Shown here: piece by piece, positions 35,303-47,643 of the stretch
Layout: every line of letters begins with the position of its first letter
Position numbering within the stretch: position 1 is the first letter of the stretch
Program-made: the position numbers and the translations under genes
Assembly: GCA_963995505.1 (NCBI GenBank)
Contig: OZ023182.1
Location: forward strand, 8,300,707-8,364,706
Direction: 5' to 3'
Origin: Hypericum androsaemum
Lineage: Eukaryota > Streptophyta > Magnoliopsida > Malpighiales > Hypericaceae
DNA length: 64,000 bases
Notes under the pieces: generated by a model
What the model was told of the DNA's origin: nothing
The model's database searches: none
What the model saw: the letters and a program-made list of their open reading frames with translations, nothing else

Positions 35303-35503
35303 CTACTTAGCGAGGACTAGGGGCTCTCCATTGTCAAGAATTACCACAGTGCCCATACCGAACCTGGAAAATACAAATTAAAGCACAAAAAATTAGCAAA
35401 ATAATAAGTACACTGGCGACCCAAATAATCGATTGAAGAGGATGCCTAATGAGATATATCTAACAACAAGGATGGAGCCAATCAAGATCCAAGCATTTCT
35501 CAT
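35303..35503 (-). CDS. possible two-exon micro-gene, 47 aa, unrecognised
   Basis: The candidate exons are 35503-35421 and 35363-35303. They join in phase (83 + 61 nt) to give a 47-residue protein with one hydrophobic segment (residues about 4-23) followed by G-T-V-V-I-L-D-N-G-E-P-L-V-L-A-K and a stop. The acceptor (TTTTCCAG) is good. The intron would be only 57 bp, short for plants, and the donor context (GGGTCGCC) is weak. Upstream GC-richer DNA to about 35640 could be a leader. I do not recognise the protein; it could be the last exon of something longer or chance. Confidence 0.22.
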
Positions 35504-35639
35504 CCCCGACCGTCTTTCCCTGATGCTGGTGAGGGGACTCACCCTGGATCTATGCTCGCTCCTCGTCGGCCTTAGCTTGCCATAGATCTACGCTGCTGAC
35601 TGAAGCTTGCTGAGAGAGAGGGGGTGGAGTAGATGAGTG

Positions 35640-37037
35640 TTGCAATGGAAGTAAAGCAGGAGAGAGAACGAACGAAGGGAAGTAAAATACTAAATTACTC
35701 TACCTTGTCAGTGTCCATTAGATCAGCTTCAGTTTTTTTTACTCATCCAACCGCCCAAATGAGTTCCAGGACGGGCTTGGCAATAAATGTACTTCCAGGA
35801 TTGAATCCATTCCCGATTCCAACAGGGGACATATTTATATCCTCGTCTTTCTTTCTGCTTTTTTTTAACTATTTGTCTTTTTTTATGTGGCTTTGCATTA
35901 ATTTACAATGAAAAATTATCTATTGGTTGATTGAATAAAAAGTGAGTGTACCAAAACCAGGTCATCGCATTTCGTGGTTGGTTGTCGAAACGACTTGTTT
36001 TTGGGTTATAAATTTTTTTGTGTGTACAATAATTACATCTGTCATTACGGACTTCGATGATGGTGAATTTCTCACGCCAATTAGACACTGCGTATGTTTA
36101 AAGCATGGGACAACTCATGAATTACCTTTCAAAAAAAAGGACAACACATGAATTTCCCCCTAAATTGCGGGTACCTTTCTCGAGTAAATGGTCAAAAATG
36201 TCCTTAATAGGTTAATGATTCTTGGATTTATAGATATTTTTTTAAAATCAAATCTGACAGCTCAAAATTGAGTCCTCCTCACTCAATCCAGTCTCAAAAT
36301 AACATATCGTTTCTTAGCAAGTGGTAGGCAATTCATTGATTTACATGTGATTTCACGTGCCTCCTGTTACTCTGATCAAAGCGTATACTGGTGATATTTT
36401 TGGTCATTAGAGTTTTGCCATCTATAGTGCAATACTTTACCGCTTCACCTAATTGCACGACGCTTGTATTGCTCTCACACAACTATTTTCTCACTATTTG
36501 AATTCTTTCTCGGACCTTGTACACACTCTCTGTCAAACTAGAGAAGCTTGTCATGCTTGAAGTCCTTATCTTAATCGCAAGTGAAAAATTCTACTAGGCT
36601 GATACCTGAATTAATAAATTCATTAGATATTGTTGTATATTTGTGTGGGTAGTGGAGTATTTAAAATAGGTTAGGCACACCAAAAAATGATGCTATCTTT
36701 AAAGGTATTAATTTCTTCCAATATGGTATAAATGGTCTTAAAAAATTAACCTTCCAGGATACAAAACCTATATCACTCGAAATTCATAAGTTACACTCTT
36801 AACGAATTTCTAGAAGTAAGAACTTGCAAGTTGAAAACTCAAAAAAGGAAGAAAGGAAATCAGAAAGAAAGTCTCTGGTTCTCAAGTATTTTTTTGACCC
36901 TTGAACTCATATGAGTATTTGTAAATATTAAAAGTTGTATTCGAAGGGTGGCAGAATTCTCTGGAAAGAGCCGTTGCACCAAAGGGTTGTAACTCTTTCC
37001 TGCCAGTCCAACTCAAAAGAGTGTGCCGCTTGACATC
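35640..37037. other. intergenic DNA, no gene recognised
   Basis: Short open frames only. A word near 36247 (AAATCAAATCTGACAGC) recurs near 37245, a sign of dispersed repeats, but no element could be outlined. Confidence 0.45.
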
Positions 37038-37046
37038 AAAGAGTGT

Positions 37047-37318
37047 GGGGCCGGATTTGGTGGGGACTGAGGTAGTCCCCACTCATAGGGACTAACTTAA
37101 ACCAATATCACTACACATGCAAATCAATATCACTTCACGTACAAACCAATATCACTTCATATATAAACCAGCGTCTTGCAAACCAATATCACTTCACATG
37201 CAAACCAATATCACCTGATAGGTTATTGACCATCAGATTTAAAGATAATCAAATCTGACGGCCCAAAATGTAGTCCCCACCTGTGGACAAATTTTTTTTA
37301 GTCCCCACTCAATCCGGT
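37047..37318. mobile_element. small inverted-repeat element FB15 containing a minisatellite
   Basis: The ends CCGGATTTGGTGGGGACT and AGTCCCCACTCAATCCGG are imperfect inverted copies, with further GTAGTCCCCAC words inside. AAAGAGTGT (37038-37046) and AAAGAGTAT (37319-37327) flank it, a likely 9-bp duplication with one change. Inside, AACCAATATCACTTCA recurs about five times (37097-37216). Confidence 0.7.
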
Positions 37319-37327
37319 AAAGAGTAT

Positions 37328-38138
37328 GCCATTTCGCACCAAGGAACATGCAAGCGCACTCCAAGCGTCGCTTGGCAATGTATCGTTGGTCCCAACGGCA
37401 GCAACTCCCTATTTATTTCTTATATATATATATATATATATATACTTCAACATGAAGCTACATTAGGTTCTCCTCCATAATGGATAGGAGCTCAATTGAA
37501 CTTGACTTACTTGCCAAACCCACTCACATATTTATAGAGCTCCAAGCAAATTCCAAGACTTACACTTTTCAATGTAGTAAAGTTCTAGACCTACTCTTTT
37601 CAATGTGGTACAGATTAAATGACAAAATGACAAAATACACTTAGATGACAAAAAAAATAATTTTATAATAAACATATACAACAATTTGGATATCATATCA
37701 TCTAAACAAAAGTGGCAGGCAATTATTAGAAGAAAATAAATCTCTATTAGTGCATAGATCAAATGATTATTGTTTAGTATGTCACAACTCTTTTCGATCT
37801 TAAATTAGTTAATCGAGTAAATATTATGAATATCAAAATGTTGAAGACTAAATGTTTACAACTTAATCGTTCGTGTTTAAAACTAGATAACCATGTCTTT
37901 GACGAGCAAAAGGAAAATACAAAAAGGTTGTTTTCATCTTCAAACAAGGGTAGACTAGGTGGAGAAAATCCATAAACGGAGATTCAAAAAATTATTCCCG
38001 GAGCTATCAATGAGTGTTTTTTTCTAATTTGGGAGTAATTTGGAAAAAAAAAATCAAATGAAGCAAGAATAATCAAATTAATAATTTGTCCGGACTCTCT
38101 TGTCTGCCACGACCATCCGGTGGATTATAATTTAAGAC
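37328..38138. other. intergenic DNA with (TA)n microsatellite
   Basis: A TA run lies at about 37423-37443. Otherwise AT-rich with no gene-like frame. Confidence 0.5.
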
Positions 38139-38740
38139 AAATTACTCTCAGGTCCCCGGTTTATAATTTTATTACTCGCAGGTATTGTGTACGAGGTCCT
38201 TTTTTTAAAAAATATTGGTCTGAGGTCCCTAGTCACCGGATCAGAGATTTTCTCCGGCGGAGAGCCATCTAGAAAGACAAAAATACCCCTCTCGGCCAAT
38301 ACCCTCATCTTTAACCTTGGAACAACCTTTGAATATCAAAAACAAACATAAAAAGCTTCGACTAACAACACCAGATGTCAAGACCCACTAATAACACCAA
38401 TTAGATCCCCATCGACCCACATCAAGAACAAATATAAAAACAACCCAGAATCTCCTTTGTCTTCATCCCCCATTTTTGTATTGAAACCTTCATCTTCATC
38501 CTACAATTTTTTAACCGAAGCTTCGACGTTAAATCTTCATCTCCAGGAGCCCAGAAACATCTTTTAGAGGGAATACCAATTTTTTCCAAAGCAACCTCCC
38601 AGATCCAAAAATCCAAAAATTACAAGAGACCGAACTAGAACCTTCACGGAGCTTGCCGTCGTGCACAGAAGAGAGGAGGTCGCCGTCGTGCCCAGAAGTG
38701 TTGGTCAGATTCCCCTTAAAAAAAGTGTTGGTCAGATGGT
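38139..38740. mobile_element. single arm of a subfamily A foldback element (FB10)
   Basis: The left arm is clear (38139-38290): AAATTACTCTCAGGTCCCC, TTGGTCTGAGGTCCCTAGT, ATTTTCTCCGGCGGAGAG, GACAAAAATACCCCTC. No inverted partner is visible downstream within 1 kb. The following sequence to about 38740 is GC-richer and resembles cargo. The right arm has probably been deleted. Confidence 0.6.
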
Positions 38741-38759
38741 GAAAATGATATGCCATTGG

Positions 38760-39480
38760 CTCATAAATATGTATTTATGTAATATATTATTTATTACATC
38801 AATAAGTTCTCGTAGTTCGGTTGGCTAGAATACTCATCTAATATACGGAAGGTCTTGGTTTTGATACCTAATAAGAGCATTGTGTATTTTTATTTGGATA
38901 TTTTTTTCCCTGGCTCCACCTTTCACTCGACTATCCTCTGCTCCAAGGAGCTGACTTTTGTTTTTGGTTGAAAACAAAAAAATGCTCAAACCAGAGCATT
39001 TTTAGCCAAAAATGCTATGTTTTGAGCTTTTTTTTTTGCAATAAAAAATGTTCAATTTTGAGATTTTTTAATCCAACCCCTAGGTAATATATTTTTTGAG
39101 ATCTCATGATAAATGTCATCAACTTTAACCCCCTAAAGAAAAAGACTCGCGGGATTCTCACGAGGACGTGATTCTTTCCTGCTGGGGCTGACAATGCATA
39201 TTGATCAACTCCCATTTCGTTAAACCAATGAGGAATCTACTCCTCACAAAGGCTTATTATTCACTAAACAATAAGTTCTGCGTTTGAATTACTAATTATC
39301 GTATCTTTTGGATAATATGTTTGTTGCAATGTATGCCCGATCTCTTATTCGGATATGAATATTCTAGAATATTATTTTAGAAAATGACTATCTTAATAAT
39401 ATTTTTGTCGAATCAAAAATGAAAAAATCGATCAGCTATAGGTTAGGCATGCTCTACTTACAAGTCCACCAAAAAAATCA
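38760..39480. other. intergenic DNA, no gene recognised
   Basis: AT-rich, with an internal duplication of the word AAAATGCT near 38980-39020. No coding or RNA feature is supported. Confidence 0.5.
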
Positions 39481-39482
39481 AG

Positions 39483-40520
39483 GATAAATTACATCAAGAA
39501 CAATGGTGTTTGTAAAATAGACACTAGAGACTCAGTAATTTGCATTCTAGTTCTGTAGTCTCTCTAATTTAAATTTATTATATCAATCAATATTTTTCAA
39601 GTAAATGACCTATTTACCCTAAAAAAAATTAATGGACGACCTTCCCCGTCTCCCATCCGCCACCACCGGCCCAACATCGTCATCGACCCCAACATCGACG
39701 ATGACCCAACCCAGCCAAGCCAGCCCAACATCGTCGTCGACCCCGACATCGTCGTCAACCCCAACATCGTCGAAGTCCCAACCCAGCCAAGCCAGCCCAA
39801 CATCGTCGTCGACCCAAAAATCATTGTCAACCCCAACATCGTCGACAACCCAAACCAGCCAAGCCAACCCAACATCGTCGTCTTCTCAGACCGAGGTAAC
39901 AGAACCACCGCCGAGATGGAGGACAATTGCAATTACTAGAAACCCGGACGATGGAGGATTGCAATTACTGGACAATTGCAATATCGATTGTGGGTCGAAG
40001 ATGAAACGAGGTGGAGGGGGAGGATGGGTCGAAGTAGGAGCAGCAGAAGATGGAGGAAGAGGGGCGGAGCCAGCGGGCGATTGGGCCTTGTTGACTTTGC
40101 CGTCTCCAAAAAGAAGCCCCCTCCCAATCAAAATTTTTATCCATTCATCTGTTTTCTGAGGATGAAGTTTCAATTTTGTTCAAGTTTGGATCAGTTGAAG
40201 GTTGCTTCGATTTATTTTGTTCTTTGGAAGAGCTAGCTATCTGCATTTATTTTGATGGTCGCCGAAAAGATGACCGAAGAAGATTCGGAGTTGGTGTTCG
40301 TTGGAAAAATGATTGGAAAAGATGACCAGAGGTTTTGGTTGATCCAAGCAAAAGTATAACAGTCATTTTAAAGATAAAATTTTAAAAAATAATTAATGGC
40401 GTCAGCCAGTGATCCATAGTATAATAAACTCAAACTAGAGAGACTACAAAATCAGAAACTAAACTATAAAAGCGCTAGCGTTTATTTTATCAAACATAAG
40501 ATTCTAGATATAATTTTCCC
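39483..40520. mobile_element. foldback element FB11 with repetitive GC-rich cargo
   Basis: The arms 39483-39620 and about 40345-40520 are inverted copies, diverged but clear at the core: GTAGTCTCTCTAATTT against AAACTAGAGAGACTAC, plus ATTTATTATATCAATC-like words. The cargo (39632-40250) includes a tandem array (39660-39885) of ACATCGTCGTCGACCCC and CCCAGCCAAGCCAGC words. This makes a Ser/Thr/Pro/Gln low-complexity open frame (39632-40159) with matching repetitive frames on the other strand, a signature of a simple array and not of a gene. Confidence 0.7.
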
Positions 40521-40940
40521 AAAAATTCAATCGTGGCGTGCTAGGCAGCGGACGGACAAGGGCAACTTATTAGTGGAAGCAAGTGTCGGATAGACGCCGG
40601 ACCCCACTTTCCATTATCGTCGGCCAACCTACTGCTTACCTATGTAGTATCAACAATACTACTATGCTTTTGCTTCCTCGTATTGTGATTCTCCAAATCG
40701 TTTCACGTGCTTTGCATCTTCCACTACGTTGCTTGGGAATTGGGATAATCCCTAGATTCGGTGGCCCATTTTAAGAAAGGCCCAAAGTGGAGATCTTGGC
40801 CCAATAAATGAAAGGATCAATAGTATTTTACCTTTTTTTGTTTAGAGGTTGGTTAATCCGATCAGTTCATCGCTGGTCGGCAAGTTTGATAGTCCTAATG
40901 ATGATTTTGCATGTATTTCGCGTCTATCTCACAGAGGCTT
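40521..40940. other. intergenic DNA, no gene recognised
   Basis: Nothing beyond short open frames is seen. Confidence 0.5.
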
Positions 40941-42060
40941 TAAAAAACTTCGTGAATTGACTTGGCTTCAGGTCCCTAGAGTTTGCTTAAATCACTGTTT
41001 TAGTCCTTGCTATTTCGAAATTGAAATTTCGGTTCCCCTAGTTTGCTTTTATTGTACTTTCAGGTCCCTCACTGACGTCATCATTCAACTTATTATATTT
41101 TAATCATGGAAATGACTATCATATTCTTACTTTAAATTAGACAAAAAAATTATGCCCTCTCTCCACCTGCTCTGGTGAGCCCCTAACGATCTGATCAACT
41201 TCTCCGGCGAGCTCCATAATAATCCAATCGACTTGCAGCTACGAAGATGACAGCAAAAAAAACACCACAACTCCTAAACACACTCGAACACCCACATAGA
41301 ACAAAATCAAGAAAAAAAATTTAAAAGTGGAAGAAAGGGGATCTGGATCCAATCGAAAACATCAAAAGGGAGGTTTCAATTAAACGCACTTCAATTTTCC
41401 TCTCTCGTGGCCGGTTCTCTGAGACTAAGAAATTTAATTGAAACAAAAAAGCGGACTAGTGGAAAAAGGGTGCCAGCAGTCGAGTGACCGGGAATGGGGA
41501 GGTTCCGGTGAAAAAAAAGGTTAATGGGGAGTGCAGGTGATGACGATAAGCGATGGCTCCGGCAAGAGGCTTCAGTGGCGACGTTGTTTTGTGTCTTTCA
41601 TGAACTGGGTTTTTGGACTCAATCTAGCTTCCTAGACATTTTTGCGAGATTCTTGACGACGGCGGTGAACTTGAGATCCTCGAGGTTTCTGCTCGTCGAT
41701 TCCATCAGATTTCTGCCGGTTGTCATTGCGTTTCCACAACATCGTCTCCAAGCCCTAGACAAGATAGAGCACGAGGAACCTCGCCGTGAACTCGCCGGAA
41801 TTGACCTTGCCGTGACCTCGCCGGAATGGACCTCGTCGTGAACCCTGCCTGGACGAGGAAGACGGTGGACATAGATTTTTTAATTAATTTTTTAGGGGTA
41901 TAATCGTCATAAAAATATTAAGTTGACCGATGACGTCAGAAACTTAGACTTGAGAGTATAATAAAAGCAAATTAGGGGACCAAAGTTTTGATTTTGAAAT
42001 AGCAGAGACTAAAATAGTAATTTAAACAAACTCCAGGGACTTAGGGACAATTTGCTCTTT
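40941..42060. mobile_element. foldback element FB12, subfamily A
   Basis: Left arm about 40941-41150 (TTCAGGTCCCTAGAGTTTG, CTATTTCGAAATTGAAAT, TCACTGACGTCATC, ATGGAAATGACTATCAT); right arm about 41885-42060, inverted (ATGACGTCAGAAACTTAGAC, GATTTTGAAATAGCAGAGAC, CTCCAGGGACTTAGGGAC). The cargo (about 41160-41880) is GC-richer and holds a 105-codon open frame at 41524-41841 that I do not recognise. The outer ends are approximate. Confidence 0.72.
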
Positions 42061-42327
42061 TGTTTATGTTTTTGGTTTTATATAATAATTCGATAAATTA
42101 AAATTAAATTCATTAAAATCTTTAAAATGTGATAAAAGAGTTTTGAACTAAAAAAAAAATTAGCTAAGCTAAAACAATCCGATGTTTTTTTTTATAATAT
42201 TGAAGTTAGTTGTTGTATTAGAGTATGCAACTATCGTCACGTATTACACGAACGATCCTCAGATTAGCGACGATGGCAGCATACTTACGAGAAATTACCT
42301 TCTATACCAATTCACATTGTGACTTAG

Positions 42328-43494
42328 TATAGACCCACCAATCTTCTATTAACATGTGAATTAATTACTTATTAATTAAATAATTGACTAGGAGAGATAA
42401 ATATGAAAACTAAATCAGTAGTTGTTGTGATAATATTTTTGTGTAATCTGCCGAAAAATGTAGAATTAATTTTGGGTCCAATTTAATAACTAATTCTGTG
42501 GAGTCTTCCAAAAAATAGTCCATTTTAAATTTTACTTTGTGGAGTCTACCGAAAAACAAAATTTGTAATTAGAAAATAGTCCAATTTAATAACAACCATG
42601 AATTAATTTTTGTGGAGTCTGCGAAAAAATCAAAACAGTAGTAAATAATGTTTTTGGAGTTTGTCAAAAATTCTTAATAAATTTTTTTCTAAACTCACCG
42701 ATTTTGGAGAAGAAAAATAAGCCAATAAAACTGATCACTTTTTTTAAGGGTTAAATCATAACTTGCATTAAAACAACAAATTCATACAATGTCATCAGCA
42801 ACAACATTCATAAGCTCGGGAGGGATAGTTCGAAACAACACAGAATCATGAAATTATACATAGGTCCCAGTTTTTTTCTAAAATTGAAATCATAAAAAAT
42901 AAAGAATAGATCCTGGTATCGATAGTATGTAAATTAAAATTTGTTTGCTTCAAATAATTTTGTAACAGTACATTTTATTAGCAGAACATCCAGATTGCAT
43001 GGTCACAGAAAGTGACAGCACCAAAACCCAGGCTTACAAGCCAAACCACACCCGGAACAGCAAAAGCAAGAAACTGTTGTAATAATGCCCCAGCAAAAAG
43101 TCACAGGGCGCAGGTAATCAACCTCCCCAACTCGCTGAAAACGAAAGAAACCCATCTTGGTTACCGCTCTCCTTAAAAAACTAAATTAGCAAAAATCAAA
43201 GGAAGAAAAACACAAAATGAAGGGCGACTGACTTACAAGAATCAAAGAAACAAAGAAATTGTGTTCCGTCTTCTTTGTTCTTGGAAAGTCTGTGACTTTA
43301 GGACTTTTGTAATTAGGACAGTAGCTTCCAACAATACAATTTCGAAGAAATATTATTTGCTGAGTTCCACGTATTAATTAGGAAACGATTTTTTAAAATA
43401 TTATCACAACAACAACTGATTAGTTTCTATATTTGTCTCTCCTAGTCAACTATTTAATTAATAAATAGTTAATCCACATGTCAATAGGAGGGTC
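42328..43494. mobile_element. inverted-repeat element FB13, abutted by the Copia element
   Basis: The segment 42330-42445 returns inverted at 43385-43494: CAACTATTTAATTAATAAAT partner, GACTAGGAGAGA, TTGTTGTGATAATATT. Just inside the left arm GTGGAGTCTxCCGAAAAA recurs three or four times (about 42440-42660), which looks like a decayed array. The right interior (42960-43260) is a less AT-rich stretch resembling untranslated exon sequence but without a readable frame. The right end coincides with the left LTR of the Copia element. Confidence 0.65.
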
Positions 43495-43767
43495 TAAGGG
43501 AGTGAATATTCTGCCTTAATATTCATTGAGTGTACTGGTGTACATTTATACAGGAGCACTAGGTGCTGATTGTGGTAATCCTATTTACAGCTGATACGAG
43601 TACAAAAGAAAGGGATTATTCCAGAATACAATCTTGTACATAGAAGGAAAGATGATCAGCAAGGATCGTGGGATTGCAGGCGTGAATCAAGGACACGAAA
43701 CTGACAGCTGTTGATTGTGATCAGATCCTGCGAGGCCAGATAAGGCAAGAGTCGTTATGCTCCATTA
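43495..43767 (-). repeat. 3' LTR of the degenerate Copia element
   Basis: It matches 47972-48241 along its length, for example TATTCTGCCTTAATATTCAT and CAGCTGATACGAGTACAAAA, with scattered substitutions. The outer edge near 43495 is the less certain end. Confidence 0.85.
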
Positions 43768-44220
43768 CGCCCCCGCAAGTGGATGGAGAATCACCGTCAG
43801 CTTGGACCGTAAGTCGGCGAAGCGTGTGCTATGTAGGGGCTTTGTCAAGATGTCGGCAATTTGATCCTTGCTGGAGATGTATCAAACATGGAGTTGGCCA
43901 GCCGCGACCCGTTCACGGACAAAGTGAAAATCAATTTCAATATGCTTCGACCTCGAGTGGAAAACTGGGTTGGCGGAGAGGTACGTAGCACTTAAGTTAT
44001 CATACCAGATTGTGGGTGGTGTCCTACACGATAGCTTGATTTTGGCCAGCAATGATTGAAGCCAGATGATTTCTGAGGCTACGGTGACCAGAGCATGATA
44101 CTCCGCTTCGGTGGAGGAGCGGGAGACTAATCACTGCTTCTTGGATGTCCAGGAGATGAGGTTGTTTCCCAAGTACACACCATAACCTGTGGTTGAGCGT
44201 CGATCAAGCGTACAACTTGC

Positions 44221-45080
44221 CTAATCGACATCACAATAGCCAGATAGTTCATGTCGGGGTGACTTCGTCATATAGAGGCCAAAATCTGCAGTCCCTTGAA
44301 GGTATTGAAGAATCCTCTTCACACCCATCCAATTGGCAGTGCTCGGTTGATGCATTGCTTGAGAAGCTCTTCCGACTGCGAAAGTAATCTCAGGTCTGGT
44401 GATGTCAAGATATTGAAGGCTTCCAACTATCTGGCGATAAAGAGTCGCATCAAGGTCGGGTTCATCAGGCTGAGGAGATTGGTCCACAGCTACAGGGGTC
44501 AGAAGAGCCTTGCATTTGGCCATTTTGGAATTCATGAGTATATCATTGATGTACTTAGTTTGAGACAGGAACAAGCCATGTTGTGTGCGATATGCTTCAA
44601 CTCCAAGAAAGAAGGAGAGCTGTCCAGGTCCTTCACAGAGAATTTGACCTGTAGAAAACCAACCAATTGTGCCATTTGGTTGGGATTGTTACCAGTAACC
44701 AAGATGTCATCGACATAGACGAGGACATAGAGCCGCAGCATGCCAGAACATAGATAAAACAATGATGTGTCAATTTTGGATCCAACAAATCCAAACGATT
44801 GAAGGGCCTCCCGAAGACAGTTGAACCAAGCTCGCAGAGCTTGTTTGAGCCCTTTCAGTGACTTACGGAGCTTGCACATATGATCAGGGAAGTCAGGATG
44901 AACAAAATCCTGTGGTTGCTCCATATAGATGGCCTCTGTAAGGTGCCCGTGCAAGAAGGCGTTCGAGATGTTAAGTTGACAAATCGGCCAGTCATAAGTC
45001 AATGCAACAGATAAGATTACCCGGATGGTGTGTGGTTTAATCATCGGACTGAAAGTGTGATGGAAGTCAAGTTCGGGCAC
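44221..45080 (-). pseudogene. Copia reverse transcriptase and start of RNase H region, broken
   Basis: Two overlapping minus-strand frames, 45080-44532 and 44574-44221, cover the RVT_2 domain. The first has T-F-S-P-M-I-K, Q-L-N-I-S-N-A-F-L-H-G (the usual D of the first catalytic motif reads N here), L-K-G-L-K-Q-A and the polymerase motif Y-V-D-D-I. The second has Y-x-x-D-I-L-M, L-Y-R-Q-I-V-G-S-L-Q-Y-L, T-R-P-E-I-T-F-A-V and L-Q-Y-L-Q-G-T. The frame change between them and a stop after Y-C-D-V-D break the protein. Confidence 0.9.
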
Positions 45081-45717
45081 TAATGAGACCCTTTCGCCAT
45101 AAGACGGGCTTTGTATCGTGCTACCGAGCTGTCAGGGTTCTGTTTTACCCGGTATACCCATTTGTTTATAGGTATATTAGTGGCGAGGTGGCGGGGTACA
45201 AGCGTCTAGGTCTGGTTGCAGAGGAGAGCATCAAACTCCTCTGCTATGGCTGCCCGCCAGTGAGGAGTGGTGTTCGCCTTAGTGAAGCAGGTGGGGACTG
45301 CAGTAATAACTGCCTGGAGAGCTCGTGGTTGTGTTTTTGCCTTCGAGCACGTCACCATAGGGTGACAATTTGATGGAGCTGTGGTTACGGCCTGCGGTAC
45401 TACTGGCGGGGTGGCAGCCAGATTGGAGGGTGGGTTCCAGCGAGTACAGACCTGGAGTTGTTGATTGGGTGCGATAAATGGTGGTTGCCTTTGTTGCGGG
45501 GAAGTCACCACGATGGGATTTTAGTCAATGGCCGTCCCAATTGGTAAGGGGCTGAAGCTTGGGCCTGTTATTGGGCTTGGTTGTGGACCAGTAGCTGTTG
45601 ATTCTGGAAGAAAAGCGGGAGGCGCATGCGGGCTTGGAGAAGGAGATGTCCCAGTAGCTGAAGGGCCCAAAAATAGTAGTGGCCCAGCAAGTGTAGCTTC
45701 AGGGTTCTTGTGTGGGT

Positions 45718-47413
45718 TCATTGAATCAGCTCGCGCACCACAGTACTTCGAATCTGAAAAAGGAAGACGATTTCATCAAATAGAACATTACGGGAGACAT
45801 GAATTTTTGAAGTAGATAAATTTAGACAACAAAAACCCTTATGATTCCTGCTATATCCCATAAAAATGCAATGTGCAGATCGGGGTTGTAATTTATGCTT
45901 GGTGAGAGGACGAAGCCATAGATAACATAGGCAACCTACGATGCGTAAATCAGATAATGATGGTATTTTCCCAAATAATTTTTCATGAGGCGATTTGTGG
46001 TTAAGGAGAGGAGTAGGCAAACAATTAATTAAGTATATGGCAGAATGAAATACTAGTGTCCAATATTTTTGGGGAATGGATGCATGATGTAGGATAGAGA
46101 GCCCCGTTTCAACAATGTGCCTGTACTTATGTTCTGCACACCCATTTTGTTCGGGTGTGTAGGGGAAATATATGCGATGGACGATGCCGTTGTCTTTTAG
46201 GTATTTGGTTAAGGTCTGGAGTTCTCCCCCCAATCAGATTGAAATTTTTTGATGGGGCGCTCAAAGTGTTTTTCGACCTGCGTTCAAAAACATCAAAGCG
46301 TTCAGACTTGCATTTTAAGAAATATAGCCAGAGGAATTTGGAGAAGTGGTCATAGAAAATAACATAATATAGATAACCATCAAATGACACAACTGGGGAT
46401 GGTGCCCATAGGTCACTACAAATAAGGTCAAGAGGACCCGAAGCTTGGAAGGAAGATGCTGCGAAGGGTAATTTATGTATTTTTCCAACGCTACACCCAT
46501 GACACAACTGAGAATGCCGTTTATTAGGAAACAAAATTGACTGCGAACGGAGTGCAGTCTTCACGGCTTGATAATTGGCATGGCCTAATCGCTGATGCCA
46601 AACACGGAGGGACAGAGACGATGACACGAAGTTGACTCGAGGACCACAGGGAAGGAAAGAGCTGGATATGGGGTAGAGACCATCTTCACTCTGGCCTTGA
46701 TGAATCACCATCTGCGTAACCTGATCCTTTACAAAAAAATCATTGCCAACAAATTCAACCGAAATGTTATTGTCACGGGTTAGTGCACTTAAAGAAACAA
46801 GATTAGTGCACTCCTTTGAGACACAAAGAACGTTAGACAAAGACATGGAAGAATTGAAAAAAGGTAATTGCATGGACCTGATATGAGAGATATGAAGTTG
46901 TTGGCCATTACCGAAGGTGATTTCATCGGTGCCTTGGTATTCGGAGTGGACTGGAAGGTTGGTCAGGTCCGAAGTAACGTGGTGCGTGGTACCCGAGTCA
47001 AGAACCCATTGAGAACCCTGAGGAGACATCATATGATGGGCTTGCGGATGCATGTGCCTGGATGAATGCTGCCGACGGGCCGAGGAGCAGTTGTTGGCCT
47101 TATGTCCATAACCACTACAATTGTGGCATTGGACTTCTGTCTCATTAGGCCCATTGAAGTCTCTGCGTGGCCCATTACTGGAATCCCTCCTGGGGCTTGG
47201 ACGGTGTCCACCTTGTCCATGGTAGGAGTCACCAAAGCCACGGCCGCTGCTGCTACGACCGCGACCGCCACCACCTCGGCCACCACGAGCGCCGGTTTGA
47301 GCACCATAATTGGCAGACGAAACAAGAGAAAATGGGCTGGTGGCTATTGTGTGCCTGAGATTAATCTCCTCACTGAGGAGCATCCCGTGAAGTTCTTCCA
47401 AGGCCAGCGGCAT
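45718..47413 (-). pseudogene. Copia gag end, protease and integrase, broken
   Basis: The frame 47413-46127 carries a Gly/Arg-rich gag tail, a CCHC zinc knuckle (C-H-N-C-x4-G-H-x4-C, about 47130), the protease site W-V-L-D-S-G-T-T (about 47008), the GAG-pre-integrase W-H-Q-R-L-G-H block and the integrase start with C-S-D-L-W and Y-D-H-F-S-K-F. A frameshift near 46230 moves the rest of the integrase to 46233-45718 (Y-T-P-E-Q-N-G, Y-L-I-N-C-L-P-T). Between this and the reverse transcriptase, 45721-45206 shows only a Pro/Ser-rich linker in two frames. Confidence 0.9.
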
Positions 47414-47643
47414 GACACGGGCTTAAACAAATCTAGCGAATGGCCTTTTGCTAGGTAGGCGTCGACGGTGTCTACCCCTTTTGCTAGGGCATAAAATTCC
47501 ATCTTGAGGCGTCTGACTTGCGCCTTCGAACCCGAGCCATAGACTTTGGCTAGTCATTGCCAGACATTCTTGGCAGTGGTGTAGCCCACGACCAGGGGCA
47601 AGACAGAGTCAGACACAGAAAAATTCAGCCAGTAGAGAGCAAA

